From Candidatus Villigracilis affinis (lineage in GTDB: Bacteria; Chloroflexota; Anaerolineae; Anaerolineales; Villigracilaceae), in NCBI GenBank assembly GCA_016718275.1, contig JADKEA010000023.1:1-64000 (forward strand): a stretch of 64,000 nucleotides of DNA, given 5' to 3'. This document shows positions 23,612-31,174 of this stretch, in pieces (within the stretch, counting starts at the first letter, position 1; the number at the start of each line of letters is the position of its first letter). A program made the position numbers and the translations under genes. The notes under the pieces are model-generated. The model was not told where the DNA came from, did no database searches, and saw only the letters and a program-made list of their open reading frames with translations.

Positions 23612-25218
23612 TGAAACCCACTCCCTCCCGTCTCATACGCATTGCGTGTACCGTATTGCTGTTTTCTTTTCTTGCGTCCTGCGCGACGCCCACGCCTGTG
23701 CCCACCCCGCAGGTGTTTGCGCCGTTCATTTTGGTGACGCGTGCACCGAACGCATCTCCCACGCCGACGCCATTTCAACCAGCGGCGCAGACTGACACGA
23801 ACGTTCCGATTTTTATCCCCACGGTAACTTCGACTCTTTCACCTACGATTGCGCCATCGGCAACGTTTACCCAGATCCCCACACAAACGCAGGTGCCGCC
23901 CACAAATCCTCCCCCGGCGGTTACGTTCACTTCTCCCCCGCCCTCCGAGCCTTCGCGCACCAATTACATCCTGTACGCAACGATGGATTTCGCGGCGCGC
24001 ACATTGGATGTTGAGGAGACGATCCGTTATTACAACAGCACAGGCACATCGCTTTCGGATATTGTCTTATCGGTTCAGCCGAATTTTTATGGGAACGCAT
24101 TTGTGCTGAACTCGATTTCGCAGGATTCTGTTGCGTTGACTTCGTACACACTCAACGGTCAAGCCCTGACCGTGAACCTGCCTCAGCTTCTACCGGCAGG
24201 ATCTGCCACTACGCTGACTCTCAGTTTCAGACTTAACATCCCTGCGAAGGGGGCGGGCTTGTTCGGCTATGATTTCAACCAGATCAATCTCGTGGATTGG
24301 TATCCGTTCGTCGTGCCGTATAACGGCGGCTGGATATTGCATGACCCCATGCCCTTTGGAGAGCATCTCGTTTACGATACATCGGATATCGAGGTGAATA
24401 TCAAAACAGATGCGGACGTGATCATCGCGACCGGTGCGCCTTCGGAACCAAACGGCGAATGGACCCGCTATCGTCTCTACGGTGCGCGCACGTTCTCACT
24501 TTCGGCGAGCGATGAATTTCTCGTGACCGAATCAGCTGTCGGGTTGGTGGTGATCCGCTCGTATTATTTCGATGGTTATGGCGCGGCGGCAGATGGCATC
24601 CTTTACGGAGCGGTGCAGGCGGTCAGTCTCTTCGAAGCGAAATTTGCCCCGTACCCGTATCAAAGCCTTGCGATCGTGCAGACGGACATTCATGACGGAC
24701 AGGAATATGACGGGTTGGTTTTTCTTTCAACGGATTTTTACGGCCAGTATGGCGGCGGCGCGAAGAACAATCTGACGACCATCGGCGTGCATGAGATCGC
24801 GCATCAATGGTGGTTTGGCCTGGTGGGCAGTGACCAGGCGTTGGAGCCATGGGTGGACGAGGCCATGTCGGTTTACAGCGAGCGTATTTTTTATGAATAT
24901 AACTATCCGCGCTACGGTGATTGGTGGTGGCAGTTCCGCGTGGATTATTTTGGCGCGAGCGGTTATGTTGATGCAAATATCTATAATTTCGGCGACCAGC
25001 GTTCATATGTCAATGCGGTGTATTTGAATGGCGCGCATTTCTTTGAGGATCTGCGCATCCGTATGGGTGATGATGATTTCTTCCGTTTTTTGAAGGCTTA
25101 CGCCGCAATCCATGCCCGCGGACATGCGACTTCGAATGACCTTTTTGCCACGATCCGCGCCAATACCAGCGCAGATATCAGTGATCTGATCGCGGCGTAT
25201 TTTTCCCAATCTCATTAA
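23611..25218 (+). CDS. M1-like metallopeptidase lipoprotein, paralog
   Basis: This 535-residue protein is a clear paralog of the upstream gene, with the same order of domains. A lipobox LASC precedes a long Thr/Pro-rich tether (to about residue 105). The zinc site is H394-E-I-A-H398 with E417 (HEIAHQWWFGLVGSDQALEP, WVDE). The GAMEN position reads DIHDGQEYDGLVFL, again with DGxEY. The first ATG after the overlapping stop is used; a TTG three bases earlier is less likely. A terminator follows. Tandem duplication is the simplest origin of the pair. Confidence 0.9.
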   Translation: MKPTPSRLIRIACTVLLFSFLASCATPTPVPTPQVFAPFILVTRAPNASPTPTPFQPAAQTDTNVPIFIPTVTSTLSPTIAPSATFTQIPTQTQVPPTNPPPAVTFTSPPPSEPSRTNYILYATMDFAARTLDVEETIRYYNSTGTSLSDIVLSVQPNFYGNAFVLNSISQDSVALTSYTLNGQALTVNLPQLLPAGSATTLTLSFRLNIPAKGAGLFGYDFNQINLVDWYPFVVPYNGGWILHDPMPFGEHLVYDTSDIEVNIKTDADVIIATGAPSEPNGEWTRYRLYGARTFSLSASDEFLVTESAVGLVVIRSYYFDGYGAAADGILYGAVQAVSLFEAKFAPYPYQSLAIVQTDIHDGQEYDGLVFLSTDFYGQYGGGAKNNLTTIGVHEIAHQWWFGLVGSDQALEPWVDEAMSVYSERIFYEYNYPRYGDWWWQFRVDYFGASGYVDANIYNFGDQRSYVNAVYLNGAHFFEDLRIRMGDDDFFRFLKAYAAIHARGHATSNDLFATIRANTSADISDLIAAYFSQSH

Positions 25219-25242
25219 ATTACCTTGTAAGGTTTACCATGG

Positions 25243-25280
25243 AGCGCACAGAGAAACTGCTGAATCTCTGTGCGCTTTTT
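25243..25280 (+). terminator. Intrinsic terminator
   Basis: AGCGCACAGAGA at 25243-25254 pairs with TCTCTGTGCGCT at 25265-25276, then TTTT. A related sequence forms the terminator at 43628-43666. Confidence 0.9.
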
Positions 25281-25354
25281 GCTCTCTGCGGTTGTTTCTT
25301 CAGGGTTGCTTGAAATCGGTGATTAATCTTTCATAAGAATTCCCCCCTTCACCA

Positions 25355-25388
25355 TTGACTCTTTTGTATTCGTAACTATAATGGTTAC
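25355..25388 (+). promoter_or_regulatory. Promoter overlapped by a palindromic operator of the Rrf2 gene
   Basis: TTGACT at 25355-25360 and TATAAT at 25377-25382 are separated by 16 bp, close to consensus. The -10 box lies inside the palindrome GTAAC-N7-GTTAC (25372-25388). A repressor bound there would block polymerase, which fits autoregulation by the Rrf2 protein encoded directly downstream. Confidence 0.8.
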
Positions 25389-25392
25389 AATT

Positions 25393-25815
25393 ATGAATGC
25401 CAACCAACGTTTTGCCATTTCCGTTCATGCCCTGACTTTGCTTGCTTCGAGCAGTGATCCGCTCACTTCGGAGATGATCGCCAGCAGTGTGGATACCAAC
25501 CCCGTCGTCATTCGTCGCACGATGGCGAGCCTGCGCGAACATGGTTTGGTGGAATCCAAGTCGGGTGCAAAGGGCGGCTGGAGACTCTTGCGTGAGCCGA
25601 AAGAGATCGGCTTGTGCGAGGTCTATCGCAGCCTCGATGAAGTGAACGTGCTGGCCGTTCACAGCCATCCGAACAAGCACTGCCCCATCGGCGGGAACAT
25701 CAGCGGGGTGCTGCGTTCCGTGTTCGAAGATGCCCAATCTGAAATGGAAAAGGCGCTGGGCAATTACACGGTGGCCGATATTTTGAATGACGTTCGCAGA
25801 AAAGCAAACCAATAA
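25393..25815 (+). CDS. Rrf2-family transcriptional regulator
   Basis: This 140-residue winged-helix protein has NQRFAISVHALTLLA at the start, then the helix-turn-helix LTSEMIASSVDTNPVVIRRTM and the wing GLVESKSGAKGGWRLLREP. The C-terminal part contains one Cys (HCPIGGN) instead of the three Cys of iron-sulfur Rrf2 members, so an iron-sulfur cluster is unlikely; a YwnA-like redox or ligand sensor is possible. The ATG at 25393 is preferred to 25381 because the latter lies within the -10 box. It precedes the dioxygenase gene by 9 bp and probably controls it. Confidence 0.88.
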   Translation: MNANQRFAISVHALTLLASSSDPLTSEMIASSVDTNPVVIRRTMASLREHGLVESKSGAKGGWRLLREPKEIGLCEVYRSLDEVNVLAVHSHPNKHCPIGGNISGVLRSVFEDAQSEMEKALGNYTVADILNDVRRKANQ

Positions 25816-25824
25816 GGAGGTCAC

Positions 25825-26595
25825 ATGACCGAAAAGATGCCAGTCCTGTTCGTTGGGCATGGAAGCCCGATGAATGCAATCGAAGATAATGAATTCTCCC
25901 GCGCCTGGCGGGATGCAGGTAAGACCCTGCCGAGACCGCGCGCGATCCTCTGTATTTCGGCGCACTGGGTGACGCGCGGCACGCTCGTCACTGCCATGGA
26001 GCAGCCGCGCATGATCTACGACATGTACGGCTTTCCGAAGGAATTGTATGAAGTGAAATATCCTGCGCCGGGCTCACCCGATCTGGCGGAGCAGGTGCGG
26101 CGCATCATCAAAAAGACCGAAGTCCATTCGGATCAGGAGTGGGGACTCGACCATGGCACATGGTCTGTGTTGAGCAATATGTTCCCGGAAGCGAATGTGC
26201 CCGTGATCCAGATGAGCTTGAATGCGAATCTGGCTGTCGGTGACCATTATGAGGTGGCGAGGCAGTTGAAGGAATTGCGCGAAGAAGGCGTGCTGATCAT
26301 CAGTTCTGGAAATATCGTGCATAACCTGTCATTGGTGCAATTCCGCGATTTTGCGTATGACTGGGCCACTGAGTTTGATACACAGGTGAAGAATTGGATC
26401 CTTACTGATGACCACGACCCGATCATCAATTTCCAAAAGCAGGGACAGGCCGCGCAATTGGCAATCAATTCGGGCGAGCATTATGTGCCGCTGTTGTATT
26501 CACTGGCATTGAAGGATGAAGACGACAAAATTTCATTCTTCGCCGAGAAGGTCTGGGGCGGATCGGTATCCATGCGTTCAGTGAGAATTGGATAA
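25825..26595 (+). CDS. ygiD: DODA-type extradiol ring-cleavage dioxygenase
   Basis: This 256-residue cytosolic enzyme belongs to the class III extradiol (LigB/DODA) group. Conserved His/metal motifs are FVGHGSPMNA, CISAHWVTRGT, GLDHGTWSVL and SSGNIVHNL. Members cleave catecholic rings such as L-DOPA; YgiD is the best known bacterial member. AAGGAGG precedes the ATG. It lies in an operon with the Rrf2-type repressor, so a signal linked to an aromatic compound or redox stress is possible. The natural substrate is not known from sequence. Confidence 0.9.
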   Translation: MTEKMPVLFVGHGSPMNAIEDNEFSRAWRDAGKTLPRPRAILCISAHWVTRGTLVTAMEQPRMIYDMYGFPKELYEVKYPAPGSPDLAEQVRRIIKKTEVHSDQEWGLDHGTWSVLSNMFPEANVPVIQMSLNANLAVGDHYEVARQLKELREEGVLIISSGNIVHNLSLVQFRDFAYDWATEFDTQVKNWILTDDHDPIINFQKQGQAAQLAINSGEHYVPLLYSLALKDEDDKISFFAEKVWGGSVSMRSVRIG

Positions 26596-26599
26596 GAAG

Positions 26600-26640
26600 T
26601 GACAATGGACGATAGACCACAGTCCACGGTCAAAAGTCCA
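26600..26640. repeat. Short-period intergenic repeat
   Basis: GGACGATAGACCACAGTCCA followed by CGGTCAAAAGTCCA is built of degenerate words close to those at 43594-43625 (GACGATAGACCATTAACGA). It ends just ahead of the promoter of the riboflavin reductase gene. Confidence 0.5.
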
Positions 26641-26641
26641 T

Positions 26642-26647
26642 TATCAT
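26642..26647 (+). promoter_or_regulatory. -10 box of a probable leaderless promoter
   Basis: TATCAT ends 7 nt before the ATG at 26655, with no Shine-Dalgarno in between. Confidence 0.45.
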
Positions 26648-26654
26648 ACGAATC

Positions 26655-27346
26655 ATGAATCGGCCTTATACTTTTATCAACGTTGCCATGACGGCAGACG
26701 GGAAGATCGATACCTTCGAAAGAAAAGGTTCTGCCATCTCATCCAAACGCGATAAATCGCGCGTGGATGAATTGCGCGCCGCGGCGGATGGAATCCTCGT
26801 CGGGGGGAGAACGCTTCTTGATGAAACACCCAAGCTCACAGTTAAGAGCGAAGCGTTGCGTGAGGACAGAGTCCGACGTGGGTTGAGTCCCAACCCTGTT
26901 AAGGTCGGTGTTGTCACGTAGCGAATGCCGACATCCCGCTTGAGTCAGATTTCATTAAAGCGGGCCCGGCGCGAGTCGTAATATTTACAACAAATCAGAC
27001 ATCTAAAGACAAACTTGCGGAGCTGACCGCCAGCGGCGTGGAGGTCTTTGTGCACGATGCGCCGCGCGTTGACTTGAATTCGATGATGCAGACGCTGAAA
27101 AAGATCGGTGTGGATCATTTGATGGTGGAAGGCGGCGGGACGATGAATTTCGAGTTAATGCGTCTTGGCCTTGTGGATGAGTTGATGCTCTTTGTTGCGC
27201 CGATGATCTTTGGCGGCGCGAATGCCCCCACACCTGCGGATGGGACCGGCCTGCTGCGCGATGCGGCGGTCGAGATGAAATTAATGGATGTTGAAAAGTG
27301 GGAGGATGGCGGAGTCCTTCTAAGATATAAAATTTTTTCGTCCTGA
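26655..27346 (+). pseudogene. RibD C-terminal-like reductase for riboflavin, one frameshift
   Basis: The first frame (26655-26921) gives YTFINVAMTADGKIDTFERK and ILVGGRTLLDETPKLTVK, the dihydrofolate-reductase-like fold of archaeal-type 2,5-diamino-6-ribosylamino-pyrimidinone 5'-phosphate reductases. The second frame resumes with VANADIPLESDFIKAGPARV and continues through MVEGGGTMNFELMRLGLVDE to the end. One missing base near 26916 would restore a normal protein of about 230 residues. It directly precedes ribA, which supports a role in riboflavin synthesis. Because both halves are well kept, a sequencing indel is the likelier cause. Confidence 0.82.
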
Positions 27347-27378
27347 GAGAAATCGAAGGGCGATCGTTTGGAGAAAAC

Positions 27379-28137
27379 ATGACTACATTTACACACGAAC
27401 AAATCCAGGTTTTGATGGATGAAGATTGCTGCCATGAATGCGAGGGATATGGCTCGGATAAGATCTGCGTACACATTGAAGCGATCGCCGAACTGCCTTC
27501 ACGCTTTGGCGATTTCCATATTGTCGCATTTTCAAACAACCGCGATGGCAAGGAACATGTTGCCATTATCAAGGGTGAAGTGCTTGGCGCGGAAGATGTG
27601 CCGGTGCGTTTGCATTCTGAATGTTTGACGGGCGATGTGATCGGTTCGCTGCGCTGCGATTGCCGCGACCAGCTCGAAGCTGCGCTGCAAAAGATCGGCG
27701 AAATGGATATGGGTGTTGTACTGTACCTGCGTCAGGAAGGGCGTGGCATCGGCCTCACCAACAAGATCCGCGCCTACAGTTTGCAGGATCAGGGACTCGA
27801 CACCGTGGAGGCGAATCTCGCGCTTGGCTTCCGTGATGACGAACGCGATTATGCCGTGGCCGCTCACATGCTTCACTCGCTCAAGATCCAATCGATTCGT
27901 TTGATGACCAACAACCCGAAGAAGATCGCACAGCTCGAACAGCATGGCGTCAAGGTCAACGCGCGCGTGCCGCATATTTTGCCGAGCAATGAGCACAACC
28001 GTTTCTATCTCGAAACCAAGGCGGCCAAGTCCGGTCACATGATTGATTTTCGCGGCAAGCCGCATCTCGTTGAACAAAGCGACCCGCCCATCGTGGCAGG
28101 CATGACCGAAGATCAGATCAAAGCATTGTATGAGTAA
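27379..28137 (+). CDS. ribA: GTP cyclohydrolase II
   Basis: This 252-residue enzyme opens GTP in the first step of riboflavin synthesis. The zinc ligands are HSECLTGDVIGSLRCDC (C-x10-C-x-C). QEGRGIGLTNKIRAYSLQD is the GTP/catalytic segment and LMTNNPKKIAQLEQHGV is near the end. A stretch of about 40 residues at the N-terminus, with DCCHECEGYGSDKIC, is extra compared with minimal RibA; no DHBP synthase domain is present. GGAGA precedes the ATG. It follows the reductase gene and overlaps no other gene. Confidence 0.95.
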   Translation: MTTFTHEQIQVLMDEDCCHECEGYGSDKICVHIEAIAELPSRFGDFHIVAFSNNRDGKEHVAIIKGEVLGAEDVPVRLHSECLTGDVIGSLRCDCRDQLEAALQKIGEMDMGVVLYLRQEGRGIGLTNKIRAYSLQDQGLDTVEANLALGFRDDERDYAVAAHMLHSLKIQSIRLMTNNPKKIAQLEQHGVKVNARVPHILPSNEHNRFYLETKAAKSGHMIDFRGKPHLVEQSDPPIVAGMTEDQIKALYE

Positions 28138-28139
28138 GG

Positions 28140-28815
28140 ATGAATAAAAAAACCATTATCGTAACTGGCGCAACGGGTGTGCTGGGGCAGCTTGTTGCAA
28201 AAACTTTCGCGGCAGGTGGGCACAACCTTGTGCTACTTGATCGAGATTCAATTAAATTGGATTCCCTCATCCGTGACTTGAACCTGCCCAGTGAGAGACT
28301 CCACGCCCAAAGCATTGACCTACTTAACGGGCAGGCGGTTCAGGACTCAGCCGAAGCTGTTCATTCCAAATTTGGCAGTGTCCACGCCTTGATCCATCTC
28401 GTCGGCGGGTGGACGGGCGGCAAGACCATCCCCGAGTCTGACGCAGCCGATCTTGAATCCATGCTCAACCAGCACGTGTGGACGACATTTCATCTGTTGA
28501 AATCATTCACCCCGTTCATCGCTGAAAGAGTAAGCGTGGGGACGGGTCATCATCGTGTCCAAACCTGAGACGATCATGCCTGCCGCAAAGACAGCCTTGT
28601 ACACCGCCGCAAAATCCGCACAGGAAAGCCTGGTGCTGACACTGGCGCAGGAATTCAAGGAAAGCGGATTGACCGCGAATGTCATTCACGTTAAATCAAT
28701 CGATGTGAAAAATGAAGGCAAGGGCACCACACCTGCTGAAATTGTCTCTGCAATGCAGTACCTTTTTTCAGAGGAAGCGAATAAAGTGACGGGAGCCAGA
28801 ATTCCGTTATACTAG
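28140..28815 (+). pseudogene. Short-chain dehydrogenase/reductase with one frameshift
   Basis: The first frame holds the Rossmann start TIIVTGATGVLGQLVAKTFA (TGxxGxxG) and the ALIHLVGGW strand. The second frame carries WGRVIIVSKPET, the catalytic YTAAKSA (Tyr-x3-Lys) and the C-terminal part. One extra base near 28522-28535 separates them; joined, they make a protein of about 224 residues. The substrate is unknown. It begins 2 bp after ribA and is probably co-transcribed, though nothing links it to riboflavin. Confidence 0.8.
28808..28813 (+). promoter_or_regulatory. -10 box of a probable leaderless promoter
   Basis: TATACT ends 6 nt before the ATG at 28820, overlapping the 3' end of the SDR reading frame. 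No Shine-Dalgarno is present. Confidence 0.45.
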
Positions 28816-28819
28816 CGCG

Positions 28820-29683
28820 ATGCACAGTCAATTTGTAAAAACAAATAACATCAACCTGCATGTAATGACCGACGGCCCGCAAACAGGGACGCCGGTCATT
28901 TTATTGCATGGATTTCCCGAATTCAGCTATGGTTGGAGAAAACAAATCCCCGCTTTGGTGGCGGCGGGATTTCGGGTCATTGTGCCAGACCAGCGCGGCT
29001 ACAACTTATCTGATAAACCGAAGGGAATTTCATCTTACGATGTGGATGTCCTCGCGGAGGATATCATCGGCTTGTTCGATCACTTTGGCATTGAGAAAGC
29101 CTTCCTTGTCGGGCATGATTGGGGCGCGGTCGTCGCTTGGACGGTGGCGCTTAATCATCCGCAGCGTTTGAAGAAGCTTGCCATTTTGAATGTGCCGCAT
29201 CCCGATGTGATGACAGATTTTGTGCTTCATAATTCTGCCCAGCGGAAGAAATCCTGGTATGTTTTCTTTTTCCAAATTCCCGCCTATGTGGAGTGGTTTT
29301 TGAGCAGAAACAACTTCCACAACATGGCGCGGATGCTGGTGGGTTCGGGGCGCAAAAGCACGTTCACTTCACAGGACTTGACCGAATATAAAAAAGCCTG
29401 GTCACAGTCCGGTGCGATGACAGGTATGTTGAATTGGTATCGCGCGGCGGTGCGGCGTGGCTTGCGTTATACGTTCGGTAAAAAGTCTTCGGCGCGCAGG
29501 GTGACCGTCCCAACTTTGATGTTGTGGGGAAAGCGGGATGTGGCGCTCAGCCATGAAATGGTGGAGCCGTCGATTGCACTGTGCGACGACGGGAAGGCCG
29601 TGCTGTTTGAAAAATCCACGCATTGGGTTCAGCATGATGAGGCCGATGAAGTGAATAAAAACCTGATCGAGTTCCTGAGGTAA
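28820..29683 (+). CDS. Epoxide hydrolase-like alpha/beta hydrolase
   Basis: This 287-residue soluble enzyme has VILLHGFPEFSYGWRKQIP (HGxP oxyanion loop), PDQRGYNLSDKP, and the nucleophile elbow VGHDWGAVVAW with Asp as nucleophile (GHDWG). This sequence set is typical of epoxide hydrolases and haloalkane dehalogenase relatives. A cap domain lies at about 135-215 and the catalytic His is in STHWVQHDE near the C-terminus. The EamA transporter gene starts 3 bp after its stop. The natural substrate is not known. Confidence 0.9.
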   Translation: MHSQFVKTNNINLHVMTDGPQTGTPVILLHGFPEFSYGWRKQIPALVAAGFRVIVPDQRGYNLSDKPKGISSYDVDVLAEDIIGLFDHFGIEKAFLVGHDWGAVVAWTVALNHPQRLKKLAILNVPHPDVMTDFVLHNSAQRKKSWYVFFFQIPAYVEWFLSRNNFHNMARMLVGSGRKSTFTSQDLTEYKKAWSQSGAMTGMLNWYRAAVRRGLRYTFGKKSSARRVTVPTLMLWGKRDVALSHEMVEPSIALCDDGKAVLFEKSTHWVQHDEADEVNKNLIEFLR

Positions 29684-29686
29684 TAC

Positions 29687-30541
29687 ATGCCGATCCTTGC
29701 CCTTGTTTTGCTGTTTTTTTCTGCGGCGATGCATGCTACATGGAATTTTTTGTTAAAAAGCGCAGAGGAAAAATATATTGCCATGGGGTGGCAGGTCATC
29801 TTGAGCGGCTTGTTCTCCACGGTGTTGATCTTCTTCACCGGACTGCCGCCGCGTTCGATGTGGTTCTTTGCGGTTTTAAGCATGATCCTCGAAGCGATCT
29901 ATTTTATTCTGTTGTGCATCGCCTACAGCGACCACGATTTTTCGCTGGTGTATCCCATTGCGCGCGGAGCGGCTCCCGCCCTGCTCGTGTTGTGGACTGC
30001 GCTTTTCCTGCATGAGCAATTGACCACAGGCGGGTACATTGGCCTGGCGATGATCACAGGCGGAATGATCCTGATCGGCGCGACGACACTGATGCAGAAT
30101 CACGAAGAGAAACCACACCTGCGCGGAATTCTGACCGCGCTTTCGGTGGCTTTGATCATCTCAGTCTATACTTACATTGATGGCAATGCCGTGAAGCACG
30201 GTCCCGCCCTGCCGTATGGATTATCCATGTTCGTGATGGTTCCGTTCGTGACGACGCCGTATCTCACCCATCGTTATGGGTGGCGTTCGTTCGTCAGTGT
30301 GTGGAAGAAAAATCGCGGATATTTGTTGATCGGCGGCGTGCTTGGGCTGGTGGCTTACATGCTGGCTTTGTTTGCGTACACCTTCGCGCCGCTGAGTTAC
30401 TCGGGTGCGATTCGTGAAGTGAGCGCGGTCATTGGAGCCTTCCTTGGCTGGAGATTCTTGAAGGAAGAAATGGGCGGTATCCGCGTGGTGGGCTCTGCGA
30501 TCGTGTTTGCAGGGGTGATGGTGATCGCCGTGTTTGGGTAA
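29687..30541 (+). CDS. EamA (DMT superfamily) transporter
   Basis: This 284-residue protein has ten predicted helices in two five-helix repeats, the EamA/RhaT layout. The first half has FFSAAMHATWNFLLKSAEEKY; each half ends with a Gly/Ala-rich helix (LAMITGGMILIGATTLM and SAIVFAGVMVIAVFG). Members move amino acids, metabolites or drugs. GAGG precedes the ATG, and the gene follows the hydrolase with a 3-bp gap. The substrate is unknown. Confidence 0.88.
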   Translation: MPILALVLLFFSAAMHATWNFLLKSAEEKYIAMGWQVILSGLFSTVLIFFTGLPPRSMWFFAVLSMILEAIYFILLCIAYSDHDFSLVYPIARGAAPALLVLWTALFLHEQLTTGGYIGLAMITGGMILIGATTLMQNHEEKPHLRGILTALSVALIISVYTYIDGNAVKHGPALPYGLSMFVMVPFVTTPYLTHRYGWRSFVSVWKKNRGYLLIGGVLGLVAYMLALFAYTFAPLSYSGAIREVSAVIGAFLGWRFLKEEMGGIRVVGSAIVFAGVMVIAVFG

Positions 30542-30580
30542 ACGGACTTTGTCACGGATTCACGGATGAGCGGAGGCAGC

Positions 30581-31000
30581 ATGGCAGACCAGATTTTTCC
30601 AGAACCGACAGTGGGTGTTTTTATTTTCAACCAGGCGGGTGAGATGTTGTTGTTGAAAAGCCATAAATGGCCGGAGAAGTATGTTGTCCCCGGCGGGCAT
30701 GTGGAATTGGGCGAGCGACTGGAGGAGGCTGCCATCCGCGAGGCGAAAGAGGAGACGGGGCTGGATATCCATGATCTGAAGTTCATCAATTTTCAGCAGT
30801 TCATTTACGACCCATCATTTTGGAAACGGCGGCATTTCATCTTCTTCGATTATGCCTGCAAGACGGATTCCCTGTCGGTGCAACTGAATGATGAGGCGGA
30901 GGAGCATGTTTGGGTGAGTCCCGAAGCGGCTCTTCATCTGCCATTGGATTCGTACACGCGGACTTCTGTCGAGCGGATCATTGCAGGAAATTTGTCATAA
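30581..31000 (+). CDS. NUDIX hydrolase
   Basis: This 139-residue protein has the NUDIX box in GGHVELGERLEEAAIREAKE followed by ETGLD (GX5EX7REXXEEXG). It hydrolyses a nucleoside-diphosphate-linked substrate that cannot be specified; WKRRHFIFFDYACKTDS suggests the ADP-sugar/NTP-like group. The start at 30581 is preferred because GGAGG sits four bases before it; an ATG at 30566 would include that site. A CACGGATTCACGGATG repeat lies just upstream. The stop is immediately followed by a dispersed 36-bp element. Confidence 0.88.
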   Translation: MADQIFPEPTVGVFIFNQAGEMLLLKSHKWPEKYVVPGGHVELGERLEEAAIREAKEETGLDIHDLKFINFQQFIYDPSFWKRRHFIFFDYACKTDSLSVQLNDEAEEHVWVSPEAALHLPLDSYTRTSVERIIAGNLS

Positions 31001-31036
31001 TGCGTTTCATACAAAATGAGGTTGCAGTCCCGCCTG
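31001..31036. repeat. Short dispersed element (copy C)
   Basis: TGCGTTTCATACAA at 31001-31014 equals 5192-5205 in the last codons of the ABC exporter gene. After a different middle, CAGTCCCGCCTG (31025-31036) matches CAGTCCGCCTG there with one extra base. The element starts right after the NUDIX stop and supplies the -35 region of the next promoter. Confidence 0.5.
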
Positions 31037-31050
31037 AAAATGGTTAAGAT
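31022..31050 (+). promoter_or_regulatory. Promoter of the leader peptide-aminotransferase unit
   Basis: TTGCAG at 31022-31027 and TAAGAT at 31045-31050 are 17 bp apart. Transcription would start near 31057, just ahead of the small ORF at 31060, giving a leader of about 118 nt before the aminotransferase. Confidence 0.65.
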
Positions 31051-31059
31051 AAAGGTACC

Positions 31060-31107
31060 ATGGAAAGAATAGCGGCCTTTGACCTTTTGGGCATATTAAT
31101 GCCTTAA
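31060..31107 (+). CDS. Putative 15-residue leader peptide
   Basis: The ORF reads MERIAAFDLLGILMP and stops 7 nt before the 5' arm of a strong terminator. Five of 15 residues are Leu or Ile. Within it, GGCAT-ATTA-ATGCC (31090-31103) can form a hairpin. It has no Shine-Dalgarno; its ATG lies 9 nt after the -10 box, so it would be translated from the 5' end of the RNA. The position between promoter and terminator ahead of an aminotransferase gene is what a transcription-attenuation peptide looks like. This is inference. Confidence 0.5.
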   Translation: MERIAAFDLLGILMP

Positions 31108-31114
31108 GTCAGTC

Positions 31115-31151
31115 AGCCTGACGGGTACACACGTACCTGTCAGGCTTTTTT
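31115..31151 (+). terminator. Intrinsic terminator inside the aminotransferase leader
   Basis: A 14-bp stem, AGCCTGACGGGTAC at 31115-31128 with GTACCTGTCAGGCT at 31133-31146 (one G-U pair), a 4-nt loop and a T-run. A competing small hairpin, GTCAG/CTGAC (31108-31112 and 31118-31122), would disrupt its left arm. It ends 23 nt before the aminotransferase ATG. Confidence 0.92.
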
Positions 31152-31174
31152 ATTCCGTTCATTAAGGAGAAAAA

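Noticed and set aside
25300..25965. 221-residue minus-strand open frame
   Set aside because: It runs antisense through the Rrf2 gene and its promoter and looks like a shadow.
31000..31174. T-box or SAM riboswitch ahead of the aminotransferase
   Set aside because: The leader of about 118 nt is too short and has no T-box bulge sequence or kink-turn-like elements that I can see; peptide attenuation or a small RNA fits better.
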